From the NCBI GenBank assembly GCA_903813345.2, contig CAIIXF020000007.1, forward strand, positions 32,785,564 to 32,849,563: a stretch of DNA of 64,000 nt, given 5' to 3'. This DNA comes from Owenia fusiformis (Eukaryota > Annelida > Polychaeta > Sabellida > Oweniidae). The translations under genes and the position numbers were made by a program. Every line of letters begins with the position of its first letter. The first letter of the stretch is position 1. Shown here piece by piece: positions 32,805 to 43,029 of the stretch. The notes under the pieces are model-generated. The model was given only the letters and a program-made list of their open reading frames with translations. It had not been told where the DNA came from and did not search any database.

Positions 32805-35800
32805 ATGTATAACAATGTCCAAAGATTAGGAATATCGAAACAAAATCTACTTAAAGATCTATTAGAAATTGAAACATATGATGTATGTGCTATAACTGAA
32901 TCAGGCTTTAATGATACCAACCAGATAACAGTGTTTAGCAATAGTCATACATGGCTGGGAAAAAACAGACACTCGAAAAAAGGTGGAGGAATAGGTTTTT
33001 TTGTACATAACGATACTGATATTATTGATGATAACTTACTCTCTTCTAAAGATGATTTATTTGAACGTTACTGGATTAAAATCAAAACCGGTAAATCATA
33101 TTTAAATCTGTGCATTGTTTATTTCCCAAATGATGGGAAAAACATGATCGAATGCTCAGACCTGACTGATGAATTAGTACGCAACATAGCTTCCCTTGAT
33201 CCAAATGAAAAAACTTTGATTTTTGGGGATTTCAATGGGAAAATAACCCAATTTAGAAAGAATAGTTCAAAAAGTCCAAATGGGGACCAGATTGAATTAT
33301 TATGTGAGGTGTCAAATCTGGGCATTCTTAATCTCTCCCATAAATGCTCGGGTGAAGTAACATGGCAAAGGAATGATTTAAAATCAACTATTGACTATGT
33401 TCTTGCAAATGAAAATGTCCTGCCCTGTCTCAAATCTATGTTAATTGACGAAGACCACAACATATCTCTTGGTAGTGACCATGCAGTCTTCATTTTAGAA
33501 TTTTTGTTTCAAGACGACAGGGTAGTTCATTCCCATAATGATCGGAATAATAACAATGTAAAAAGACAGTGTCCAAAATGGAATATCTCAGATTCTACCA
33601 ACTGGTCAGCTTTTGAAAGTAAACTACAGGCATCTTTAAAGGGTTGGGACCCGGAAACATTGGCAGATCCAAATGATATCTGGGAAAGTTGGAAATCAAA
33701 AGTCCTAAATGTTGGGATGGAAGTTGTTGGCGAAAAATCATTTAATCCAAAGTTAAGGTCATTCTGGGATGAGGAACTGAAAAGACTCCTGAAAAATAGA
33801 AAAGATGCCTGTAGATTACACAGATATGTCTGTAAATTTGATCCAGATCCAGATACACTAAAGGATATTTGGGATGTTTACCTTGAACGAAAGAGAAAGA
33901 TGTCAGATTACATTAAAGAACGTCACATTAATAACCACCTCAATATCCTAATTAAAAACTCATTTAAGAAGTCAACTAGTTCGAGATCCTTTTGGAAGAC
34001 ACTCAAAATGTTTAATGCAAAAAGTAAATACCCCATTGAAATAACTGACCCTAATAATCCCGAAAGAACAGTTAGTGACCCGAAAGAAATATCTCGTTTG
34101 CTTAAAGAATATTGGCAAAAGGTTGGAAAGGTAAATAGAAACAATGAAAACTCTAAACCACCTTTGAACGATTTATTATCCAAATATGAAAATGAGACCA
34201 ATTTTGGAAATGGAACATTATCTCATATAAATTTCTCATTTGATGATATTTTGACTAATATTAAATTGACTAAAAACAATAAATCTTGTGGTACTGATAG
34301 AATCCCAAATGAATTTTTGAAATATGGAGGTGTATCAATAGTGAACTCTTTGAATTCAATGTTTCAATATTTCATGTCCAGAGAGACTTTTCCTAATGAA
34401 TGGAGGGATGGACTTTTAAAGCCAATTCATAAAAGCAATTCTTTAAAGATTCTTGACAATTACAGAGGAGTAACTGTTACATCAAATGTATACAAACTAT
34501 TTGCATCTCTTATGGAAAACTCACTTATGAACTTCTTTTTAAAAAATGAGACATTTAATGAACTCCAGGGAGCCTTTTTAAATGGGAAACGCTTGGAAGA
34601 TAGCATCTTCCTACTAAAGGGCTTATGTAGTATTAGGAAAGATAAAAAACTAAAGACATTTCTGGGCTTTTTGGACATTAGGAAAGCCTTTGATGTTATT
34701 GACAGGGATCTTTTATTTTGTAAATTGTGGGAGAAAGGTATTTGTGGGAAACCATGGAGGATTTTGAAACTTTTATATTCAGGGATAAGAAATAAAGTAA
34801 TTTTTGGAGATTTTGAGAGTGAGTTTTTTGAATCAGAATATGGTGTCCGACAAGGATGTGCCCTCTCACCGACTCTATTTCTTGTTATAATGAATGATCT
34901 TACAGAAAGACTCAAATATGAAAATTTAGGAATCCCTTTAGGTGGAGAAAGAATCCCTGCCCTTTTATATGCTGATGACGTAGTACTTTTAGCTGAATCG
35001 GAACATCAGTTATCCAAAATGTTAAATGTTGCTAATGAATTCTCTGTATACTGGGGGTTTCAGTTTGACACGAAAAAGTCCAAAATAATGCCAGTAGGTC
35101 GAAAAATCAATCCCAATGCATCATGGAAACTAGGCCATTTGAATCTCACTGAAACCAAAGTCTACAAATACCTAGGAGTTATTATAAGTAACAATCTAAG
35201 TGATACAGCACATTTTAAGGAACTTTTAAGACCCAAAGCTAAGAAAATAAGCCTCTATATTAATACAACCCTAAACAAGCACTCTAATATACAACGATTT
35301 AAATTTGGCGATACTCTTCACAATAATGTGTTCATTCCAGCAATATTACATGGGTGTGGTATTCTTACTTTTGAATCGAAATCCAAATGTAACGATATGA
35401 ATTCTTTCCAATATAACATTGGAAGATCAGTTTTTAATCTAAATATGAAGCCTGCCAGGGAAGCGGTTATTGGTGATTTAGGATGGCGTCCGATTTTGAA
35501 TACCATTGACAAAAGAATAATAGATTATTACCTTCATCTACAGAAGCGCATGGAAAAAAGTACACTTTTTAGAAATATATTTATGGAAATGTTTAAGCGT
35601 TTCGAAGATAATAAGATTTCATCCTGGCCCTATATTAAATCAATTTCTGATACCCTAATTAAACATGGCCTAGATAGTTGTTTAAAGTCAACTGATCAAA
35701 CTTGGTATAAGTCCTTCCTAGAAATCTCTAATGAAATGAAGAATACAGATTTTTTCAGAGCTATAGATAAGAGAACATCACTGAAAACTTACACTGTTCT

Positions 35801-36212
35801 TAAGAAACATACATTTAAAGAGAACTACCTCCAAGATGACATCGATTTCTATTGCTCCAGGTTAAAATTCATGGCAAGAACTGGGTGCTTTAACTTGGAG
35901 GAGGATAATAAACGATGGAAGAAAAGTGATGGAATCTGCACTCATTGTAAAAGTAATGACATTGAAGATTTAATTCACCGATTCATTGTATGCCCTAAGT
36001 TCATTAATGAAAGGTTACAATTTATAAATGATATAACTTCAAAATGTGACGCTCTTTTAGTAGCTGAATTCATCTCTCTCTCTCCTGAGGAGAAGCTAAA
36101 ATACATGTTAGGGGATGATGTCTTTGAAATTTGGGGGAAAGAACAAGGTAGAATGTTTGACAAGTGTTTTAAAAGGTTTTTAAAATCAGTTTATATTAAA
36201 TACTCAAAATGA
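32805..36212 (+). CDS. LINE ORF2: AP-like endonuclease and reverse transcriptase
   Basis: 1135 codons from ATG 32805. Endonuclease: ITES (Glu 32), FGDFN (140-144), STIDYV (194-199) and SDH (224-226). RT: DNYRGVTVTS (551-560), FLDIRKAFD (622-630), VRQGCALSPT (681-690), YADD (722-725) and YKYLGVII (787-794). Near the C-terminus is a CX2CX9HX4C motif (1045-1063). All catalytic boxes are present and the frame is unbroken, so the protein may be functional. The first Met sits at the first endonuclease strand (MYNNVQ), leaving almost no leader. The frame is open for 47 codons upstream, back to the ORF1 stop, so the real N-terminus may start there. It nicks target DNA and copies element RNA. Confidence 0.93.
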   Translation: MYNNVQRLGISKQNLLKDLLEIETYDVCAITESGFNDTNQITVFSNSHTWLGKNRHSKKGGGIGFFVHNDTDIIDDNLLSSKDDLFERYWIKIKTGKSYLNLCIVYFPNDGKNMIECSDLTDELVRNIASLDPNEKTLIFGDFNGKITQFRKNSSKSPNGDQIELLCEVSNLGILNLSHKCSGEVTWQRNDLKSTIDYVLANENVLPCLKSMLIDEDHNISLGSDHAVFILEFLFQDDRVVHSHNDRNNNNVKRQCPKWNISDSTNWSAFESKLQASLKGWDPETLADPNDIWESWKSKVLNVGMEVVGEKSFNPKLRSFWDEELKRLLKNRKDACRLHRYVCKFDPDPDTLKDIWDVYLERKRKMSDYIKERHINNHLNILIKNSFKKSTSSRSFWKTLKMFNAKSKYPIEITDPNNPERTVSDPKEISRLLKEYWQKVGKVNRNNENSKPPLNDLLSKYENETNFGNGTLSHINFSFDDILTNIKLTKNNKSCGTDRIPNEFLKYGGVSIVNSLNSMFQYFMSRETFPNEWRDGLLKPIHKSNSLKILDNYRGVTVTSNVYKLFASLMENSLMNFFLKNETFNELQGAFLNGKRLEDSIFLLKGLCSIRKDKKLKTFLGFLDIRKAFDVIDRDLLFCKLWEKGICGKPWRILKLLYSGIRNKVIFGDFESEFFESEYGVRQGCALSPTLFLVIMNDLTERLKYENLGIPLGGERIPALLYADDVVLLAESEHQLSKMLNVANEFSVYWGFQFDTKKSKIMPVGRKINPNASWKLGHLNLTETKVYKYLGVIISNNLSDTAHFKELLRPKAKKISLYINTTLNKHSNIQRFKFGDTLHNNVFIPAILHGCGILTFESKSKCNDMNSFQYNIGRSVFNLNMKPAREAVIGDLGWRPILNTIDKRIIDYYLHLQKRMEKSTLFRNIFMEMFKRFEDNKISSWPYIKSISDTLIKHGLDSCLKSTDQTWYKSFLEISNEMKNTDFFRAIDKRTSLKTYTVLKKHTFKENYLQDDIDFYCSRLKFMARTGCFNLEEDNKRWKKSDGICTHCKSNDIEDLIHRFIVCPKFINERLQFINDITSKCDALLVAEFISLSPEEKLKYMLGDDVFEIWGKEQGRMFDKCFKRFLKSVYIKYSK

Positions 36213-36407
36213 ATGTTTTTAGTAAGTTGTAATAATTGTTTTATCTTAATATGTACATTCGACGCACCTTTGCATTGCAGAGCGTGCCACTGTTTCAAAA
36301 GTGTAGATCGAAATAAATAAATAAATAAATATTGTTAACGGTAGTTATATGTAATAATTTTGTAAAAAGAAATCAGCAAAAACTTGTTATCACTTTTTTA
36401 TTGTCAG

Positions 36408-37262
36408 CCATTTTGGATTTTCCATCCTAAAATCTTGTCTGTTAAGTCTTGTCTATGCGTTTTCAGGTGAACTGTTTGGTAGATCAATTTCAAATTTTCA
36501 GGGATGATTCTTAGTATGAAAATCTAGATCTGATTAGTTTTTGGCATTCTGGGTAAATGTCAAAGCAGCCATTTTGGATTTTCTGTCCTAAAATCTTGTC
36601 TGTAAAGTCTTGTCTACGCATTTCCAGGTGAACCGTTTGGTAGATCAATTTCAAATTTTCAGGGATGATTCTTAGTATGAAAATCTAGATCTGATTAGTT
36701 TTTGGGCATTCTGGGTAAGTGTCAAGGGAGCCATTTTGGATTTTCCGTCCTAAAATCTTGTCTGTAAAGTATTGTCTGCACGTTTTTAGGTGAAACGTTT
36801 GGTAGATCAATTTCAAATTTCCAGGGATGATTCTTAGTATGAAAATCTAGATCTGATTAGTTTTTTAGCATTCTGGATAAATGTCAAGGCAGCCATTTTG
36901 GATTTTCCGTCTTAAAATCTTGCCCACAAAGTCTTGTCTACGCGTTTTTAGGTGAACCGTTTGGTAGATCAATTTCAAATTTTTAGGGATGATTCTTAGT
37001 ATGAAAATCTAGATCTGATTGGTTTTTGGGCATTCTAGATAAATGTCAAGGCAGCCATTTTGGATTTTCCATCCTAAAATCTTGTCTGTAAAGTCTTGTT
37101 TACATGTTTTCTGGTTAACTGTGCGACGGATCAATTTCAAATTTTCAGGGGTGGTTCTTAGTATGAAAATCTAGAACTGAATAATTTTTTGGCATTCTGG
37201 GTAATTTTTAAGGTGGCAATTTTGGATTTTCCGTCCTCAAATTGTGTCGGAAAAGTCTTGTC
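36408..37262 (+). repeat. Five-unit array of the 162-bp satellite
   Basis: CCATTTTGGATTTTCC recurs at about 36410, 36570, 36735, 36895, 37058 and 37220. Units share CAATTTCAAATTTTCAGGGA and TATGAAAATCTAGATCTGAT. It lies inside family D, 3' of the LINE insertion. Confidence 0.88.
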
Positions 37263-37323
37263 TACTCATTTTTAGGATAACCATTTGATGGGATCACCCA
37301 TAGGTGGGGACATTTTGTACATA

Positions 37324-38178
37324 CAGTAAAACCTGTCCGATGGAATACCTCTCTGTAGGGAAAACCTGTGAACAAGGAATGCTTTTCAAAAGAACCAAAT
37401 ATTTTTCCATTGACTTACATGTTAACGGACCCTCTCTGTAGGGAAAACCTATGAACAGGGAACAAGGAACACTATTTTGGGGCAATATATGAAAATTCAC
37501 CTGTGAACAAGGAATATGGAATATTGGTGACACTGTGTATTCCATTATTTTTCAGAGGTGTGAAAGTCTAAGCCAATATCTGATTCCAAAAAGCTTGGAT
37601 TAATATGACTGAGATTAAGATAAGCCAATTGTTGACATGATGTAGCATCCCACCCACTGTTAATTACCTTGATTTATTTTAAAACTAATACTAATCTGTT
37701 TGTTACTTATTATCATGACACCAATTTTTCCTTTCAAAAACCTACTTACATCAAATCAGTTGTGATAATCTAGGGACTGACACAATTGTTTTATGGAGAT
37801 AACAGATAGTAAGTACATGGTCATGTTGAGCCAAAGCTCTTTAAATCTTTTACTGATCCAACTTCCAGATTATAAATGATATAAAATGGGGTTGATGAAA
37901 CTTGAATTTCAGTTCTTAGCAATATATATGTACACATCATATCAATGATCTTTGATCAACTAGACATCATCAGACGCTAGAAGCAGCTAAAATCAACATG
38001 GGGAGAACGTAAACAAGTATGGAGTCGGCATTTGTACAATCAATCAATATATATACAAATATGCTTATTCGGCAATTTTGAGTTTGCTGAAAGTGCAGCC
38101 CCTCTCTATAGGGAAAACCTCTGAACAAGGAAACTTTCCTCCAGTCCCAAGAGCATTCCCTGTTCGCAGGTTTTACTG
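37324..38178. mobile_element. pogo-like MITE with TA target duplication
   Basis: The ends CAGTAAAACCTG and CAGGTTTTACTG (12-bp perfect TIRs) are each flanked by TA (37322-37323, 38179-38180). GAACAAGGAA and CCTCTCTGTAGGGAAAACCT repeats lie inside both ends. CAGTAAAACCT resembles pogo/Tigger termini. There is no transposase frame. A truncated reverse copy lies at 5838-6439. Confidence 0.72.
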
Positions 38179-38205
38179 TATTTGTGTTCTTGTTGTAAAT
38201 TTTTC

Positions 38206-38990
38206 TGAAAATCATGTCATCGCCATTTCAGGAAAACCACTTGTTGGATTACAAATTAGCACACATGATAGAGGATATGAAGTTCTAGCGCTGATTAACT
38301 TTTCGGTGGCCATCTGCTTTTCTGGTGGCCATTTTGAAGGTTTTTTGGAAATTCGTGTCATCACCATTTCAGGAAAACCACTTGTCGATTTTTCTCCAAA
38401 TTCACACATATAATAGAGGATATCATGTTGTCGAGCTGATTAACTTTTTGGCGGCCATTTTTTAAGTTTTTCCGAAAAATCTTGTCATCGCTATTTCAGG
38501 AAAACCGCATGTCAGATTGTCTCCAAATTCACACACATGATAGAGGATATCAAGTTCTAGAGCTGATTAACTTCTGGGCAGCCAGTTTTTCTGGCAGCCA
38601 TTTTGAAAGTTTTTTGTTGGTGTGATCTCATTAACATCATGTGCCTTGTTCAACTTTGTGTCAATGAGGATTTAGCCCGACCTTTTCAGAAACTGTGCTA
38701 ACTTGAAACTCCGGGAACTTTGAATAAAGGTAAATAACTGTGCAAATCAAAGTTATTTCATAGAAAATTTCGACTCTATACCTACTTCCTGTCGGCCATT
38801 TCGAAGTCAAATCATATAATCCTTGTCTGTAAACTTTAAGAAAAATGGCTTCACAGTTACTTTTAAAACTTTAACATCTTCTTTAACTCACTTCATTCTA
38901 CGTCTGATTAGGTTTTGGACGTGTTGGCTCAGTCATGGCAGCCATTTTGAATGTCTAAAGAAAAGTCAGTGAGGGATAATACTTTGTTAA
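38206..38990 (+). repeat. Tandem ~135-bp units and a family D body fragment
   Basis: TCATCGCCATTTCAGGAAAA recurs with small changes near 38217, 38357 and 38486, each followed by CACACATGATAGAGGATAT. From about 38760 to 38990 the sequence matches the family D body (CCTACTTCCTGTCGGCCATT, GGCTTCACAGTTACTTTTAA). Confidence 0.65.
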
Positions 38991-39004
38991 CACTAGTTCG
39001 TACA

Positions 39005-39155
39005 CACCTGGAAATGTCAGGGAAATTGGTTTATTTTTCAAGGTGCTGGAAATGTCAGGGAATTTTGAAATTGGGTCAAAAAGGGCCAAAAATGTCAGGG
39101 AATTTTGAAACTGAAGATATGTTAGGGAAATGTCAGGGAATTTTTGAGTGTTGAA
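39005..39155 (+). repeat. Minisatellite based on AAATGTCAGGGAATTTTGAA
   Basis: Five spaced copies of ATGTCAGGGAA(A/T)TT within about 140 bp; the open frame across it is repeat-derived. Confidence 0.7.
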
Positions 39156-39537
39156 AAGTAAATTCCAACTACATGTAAATACATTTTGGGATTATCACTG
39201 TTTTGGGATTACCATTGATAATGAAAACCAAAACCTAATTGGAAATCTCTTCATTAGAGTTGATAGGATGACATTCAATCTGGTAATGTTTGTAAGAACA
39301 GTGTGAACATTACACTGAAACTAAACACTAAAGAATATACATATATGTATAGATGGTTCAATACAGTTATGCTTTTCCACGTAGTAAGTTAGATTAGTTA
39401 GTCTTGTTGAGGGATTTATCTGGGGAGGGCGGGAGGTGAAAAACAAAAAAAAGATCCGGGAACTCTACAGTATAAAACTTATTCGTATGATCTGTAAAAT
39501 GAAGCTCTCTTATTGGTCAGTTCTTGTGCTGTACCAA

Positions 39538-39734
39538 TCTGTATTGCTACTGAGATTGTCCCCATTGATCATCTCTGTTGCAATACAGAAAATATTTGTA
39601 CGGAGGAGACAATCTCAGTAGCAATACAGAGGATCACATTAAATCGTTATAGACTAATTTGAAGTGCAATACAGGATATATTCGTTCCAATACAGAATTT
39701 CTCGAGCAGAATATATCCTGTATTGCACTTCAAA
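39538..39734. repeat. Two consecutive perfect 23-bp inverted repeats
   Basis: 39538-39560 pairs exactly with 39608-39630 (core GTATTGCTACTGAGATTG). 39658-39680 pairs exactly with 39712-39734 (core GAAGTGCAATACAGGATA). Both stems contain CAATACAG. The loops are 47 and 31 bp. Confidence 0.92.
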
Positions 39735-39759
39735 TCATTCAATAACTATTATTGAGAAG

Positions 39760-40539
39760 CTGTCTGTTCAACAGTCCAGTCGTACGTCAGTCTATTCATC
39801 TGTCCATTTGTCAGGGCGATAACTCATATATCAGTTGACAGATTTCTGGTTCAAATTTTATATAAATATATAAGCCCGAGTGCCAAGGTGAAAGGACCAA
39901 AAGTTGTAATGGAACTTAGCAAAAAAAAGGCAAACTCTAAGTGCATACCAGTCAAGAAAAACAAACCCCATATATCCCAAAACCATGATCTAACGTGAAA
40001 AGAAACAATGTCTAATACCCCCTTTCCCCCACTATTCAAGAAAAGATATCATAATCCAAGACCAGAACACCAAGGGACATTTCATTCATTCTGAGGTCAT
40101 TACAATACATGTTGAAGAAAAAATTAGAAATTGATATCCAATACTCATAACATCAAAAATAGTTGTAGATACAAGTACTCATACAAGATATATACAAGAT
40201 ATCAATTCTTGAATTTGAAGATCTACTGCTATATTGTTTAATATGCATTATAATAGATCGATTTGATGGTAAGAACTAGTATGTGATATGATCGATTTTA
40301 CCTTTTTGTCATCATTGCTTAGGAATACAATAATACCATTCCAATTAATGATAACTCACTTATTGTATTACTTGTGCTTGATACACATGCTGGAAGATAT
40401 GCTTTTAAAATTAGTAAACCATTACCAAAACTATGGTTACCCTGTAGAAGAAAGGCACATTAAAAATGAATATCACCCCCTTCAATCTATTTTTACAGGT
40501 TTTTATGATTATTTCACTTTTTTCTATATTTTGCGTAAC
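39760..40539. other. Intron with a family A fragment near 39770-39870
   Basis: CAGTCCAGTCGTACGTCAGT, GGGCGATAACTCATATATCA and TTCTGGTTCAAATTTTATAT look like a degraded family A piece. Nothing else was recognised. Confidence 0.4.
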
Positions 40540-40889
40540 CAGAGGCCTCATTATCATCTGGTCGCAAATAGTTGCGTTGCGTCTGCGATGCGATTGCGAT
40601 CGCAATTCGTAACGCATGCGATGCATGATATTATCAATTGAGCGCAATCGCAGACGCAAAGCAATCGCAAAACAATTAAAACGTATGTTGCGATCGCAAG
40701 TCTAGAGTGTATTTTGGCGCAAAATTTAAAAGGACACTGGCGCTAGTTTTTGACATTGATTGATTGAAATTGATAGAAATCCAATAATTGATATGATTTG
40801 ATTGGTTGCGCATGCATTACACTTGTGCAAGGCATAAGTGCGCCAAAATGCAAATCGATTTACATTGAACAGACGGTAGTCGAAGAAAC

Positions 40890-41108
40890 ATGTCGAGGGC
40901 AAGGAATTGGACAAATGATGAACAAGAATTATTAGTATCCCTCATTGAGAAGGATGCAAATATTCTTTTGGCATCACTTAGCTGTCAAATAACAATACAG
41001 TCACAGGATAGTTGCTGGGCAAGGGTAGCTGAAAAAATAAGTTCACTTGGTGTGGAAATGAGGACTAGAAAAACGTTATGTAAGTCACACATCACTGAAA
41101 ATAAATAA
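40890..41108 (+). CDS. Harbinger Myb/SANT-like DNA-binding protein, truncated
   Basis: 72 codons starting MSRARNWTNDEQELLVSLIE and including WARVAEKISSLGVEMRTRKT. The spaced Trp residues and basic C-terminal helix match the Myb/SANT-like domain of the Harbinger accessory protein, which binds the transposon ends and helps import transposase. The region after about residue 64 departs from the family (a CKSHI ending rather than CKSKW...), and the stop follows at once, so the protein is shortened. The ATG is the first in the open frame and lies 347 bp inside the left TIR. Confidence 0.78.
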   Translation: MSRARNWTNDEQELLVSLIEKDANILLASLSCQITIQSQDSCWARVAEKISSLGVEMRTRKTLCKSHITENK

Positions 41109-41686
41109 CTGTTAAAATGGGAAGTTGTCATGTTACTGAAACTAACTGAAATAAAATGAACTTTTGGTCGTTGTTGTATGTGTTCTACAATGCTTCTATC
41201 TAAAATCCGTCAACATAATTTTTCAACAGACAATGAAACGATAACAGCTAATGAGTTTTCTATTTGGTGGTGTATATTTTACATTTTATACACATGCAAG
41301 AAAATTGCAAGTTGTGGGTTCCATATCGATATATGTTTAAATATGTCTCCAGTGTATTGCATTTATTTTCCTTTGGAACAAAATATGAAACACGTCTTTT
41401 GCATTGTGATCAAAGCAAATCATGTTTGAATCAGGGTCGGGATGAAAATGTGAAAATCTACAATTTTGAGACGAACTTTCATTTCAAATTGAAAATCTAA
41501 CTCTTTCCGACAAGTCAACTTCAATGCGATGGGTGATGCTTGAACAACAGATACAGAGTACATGTCTATGTAAAAAAGAAAATCATGCTTTTTCATTTTT
41601 AAACTACTATAAATTTAACAACTTAGTAATTTGCAGTGATATGCATTTATTCTATTATGTAGAATTAACAATGTTTCTATTCATAT

Positions 41687-42044
41687 TCAAACTCGATCAA
41701 ATAAAATGTCTTTAATATTTAATCTATATCTGGGAACATGGTAGAGATCATTCAGAAAAACGAGCACCTCAAATACTGTACAAAGATACCACAGGAGTTC
41801 AACCATTGTTTTAACAAATCCATGTTCCAATTCAGGAAGAAATGGAGCGACTTGCAAAGTGGCAAAGTGACAAAAGTGGCAAAAGTTCGTCTTCAAAAAG
41901 GTTTATAACCTCTATTAACAATGCTCTCGGCATTCTGTATCTCTGGAGCATCTCGATGTCATTTAGTGAATCGAGTGGGTTAAACCTATCTCGAAATACT
42001 CTTCGGCCAATACGATTGTGGTGATCCAGAATGAAATGAAACAT
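41687..42044 (-). pseudogene. HARBI1-type transposase N-terminal relic
   Basis: The minus strand from 42044 reads RRVFRDRFNPLDSLNDIEML and then QRYRMPRALLIEVINLFEDE, the N-terminal pattern (RDR-NPLD-ND-E-RYR) of PIF/Harbinger nucleases. A second minus-strand open frame (41687-41896) has no recognised motif. The three acidic catalytic residues are absent. Confidence 0.75.
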
Positions 42045-42641
42045 CTTGGTGTTCTTGTACTTTTGCAGACGATGTAGGTGAGATACATATACACTAGGAA
42101 TACTCAGAACATTAGTGTAGTAGTGGCAAGATTAATTCACCAAACAAGCTTTATTAGCTAATTGGCGAAAATCCTATGCTCTAAAGAGCACGAAATATTG
42201 CAGGCACCAATGCAATCTAAGACGTATACAGTATGTGATGCGTTCGCAATATTTAGAAACAAACGTGATTTTTAAGGATTTACAGGCTCAATTAAATGTA
42301 TATTTTAATCATATTAAATAAATAAAATTGAACAATTTTTTCTATACTATTGATTAATACTTAACAGGTAGTGAAATGAGCGATATAAAACACCACAAAA
42401 TATCCATTAACATAGATAAAATAACGCTCAAAGATGAACTAGATTTGCGATTTGATTTGCGACAGGGTAAACGTCGTCGCAACTTTTTGTTTAGTTGCGA
42501 TCAGAAAATCGATAACTTTGCGTCAGACTTGCGATGCGATGGAATGATAATAACATTTTTGGGAAAAAGTTACGTTGCGATGTCTTGCGATGCGATTCGC
42601 ATGCGATTTTGCGTTGCGACCAGATGATAATGAGGCCTCAG

Positions 42642-43029
42642 GACGGTGAATATTCTTCATTTTTCTTCAAACATTTCATCTTACCAATATTTATTATGCC
42701 TGTCAATTTCAAGAAAATCGCGCTGCTACGTTTGAAAATAATTCAAATTATGTCGTTTTTCCCATTGAGCTCCATTATAAAAATGGAATTTTCAAACTTA
42801 ATATTTTAAAATTCTACATGGTGAAAAGTTGCATATTGAGTAGTTAGCTAATGTTATGGTGTAAAAAATTCAAACAAAAAGGAATAAAGAAAAAAGCCAC
42901 GGAGAAGTCTCATTAACATCTCTTTAAAAATGGTTTCAGGTGTCCTGTATTGTAGAAACTCATGTCTCAGTTCAAAGTAGGTATATGCAATACTTTTGTT
43001 TAAAAACTTGACCAAAAAATTTATGTCTG
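42642..43029. other. Intron, nothing recognised
   Basis: No structure was seen apart from the junction with a 162-bp satellite fragment (43030-43130). Confidence 0.4.

Larger units (their letters stand above)
31475..36330 (+). mobile_element. Near-complete CR1/jockey-superclade LINE with ORF1 and ORF2
   Basis: The boundaries come from comparison with the empty family D copy near 60603: host GCCTAT(G/C)TTATTG is interrupted after TATTG (31470-31474) and resumes at TATTGTTAACGG (36330 on), so TATTG is the likely TSD (its first T overlaps the tail). The element begins CACACGTCGCAC, carries ORF1 and ORF2, a 3' UTR of about 100 bp and a (AAAT)n tail at 36311-36330. The lack of a start Met in ORF1 suggests a small 5' truncation. 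It lies in the same orientation as the host gene, in intron 3 of the window. Confidence 0.92.
30982..37318 (+). mobile_element. Family D interspersed repeat split by a LINE
   Basis: The head TATGTCCCCACCACATAGTG and CCGTCCGTC repeats are followed by a conserved body (TTTTCTCCAAAACCACTACA, ACCTACTTCCTGTCGGCC). After the LINE the body resumes and passes into five 162-bp satellite units (36408-37262), ending AGGTGGGGACATTTT. Head TGTCCCCACC and tail GGTGGGGACA are subterminal inverted repeats. A copy without the LINE lies at 59222-61540. Confidence 0.7.
40543..42638. mobile_element. PIF/Harbinger-type element, internally decayed
   Basis: 25-bp perfect TIRs (left starts AGGCCTCATTATC, right ends GATAATGAGGCCT) are flanked by CAG on both sides (40540-40542, 42639-42641), a 3-bp TSD. 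Subterminal regions are dense in TTGCGAT/GCGATCGC motifs. A Myb-like ORF (+) and a transposase N-terminal relic (-) face each other, the Harbinger gene order. No DDE catalytic domain remains, so it is non-autonomous. Confidence 0.88.

Noticed and set aside
32075-34915. Minus-strand and offset open frames across the LINE
   Set aside because: Shadows of ORF1/ORF2 in other frames.
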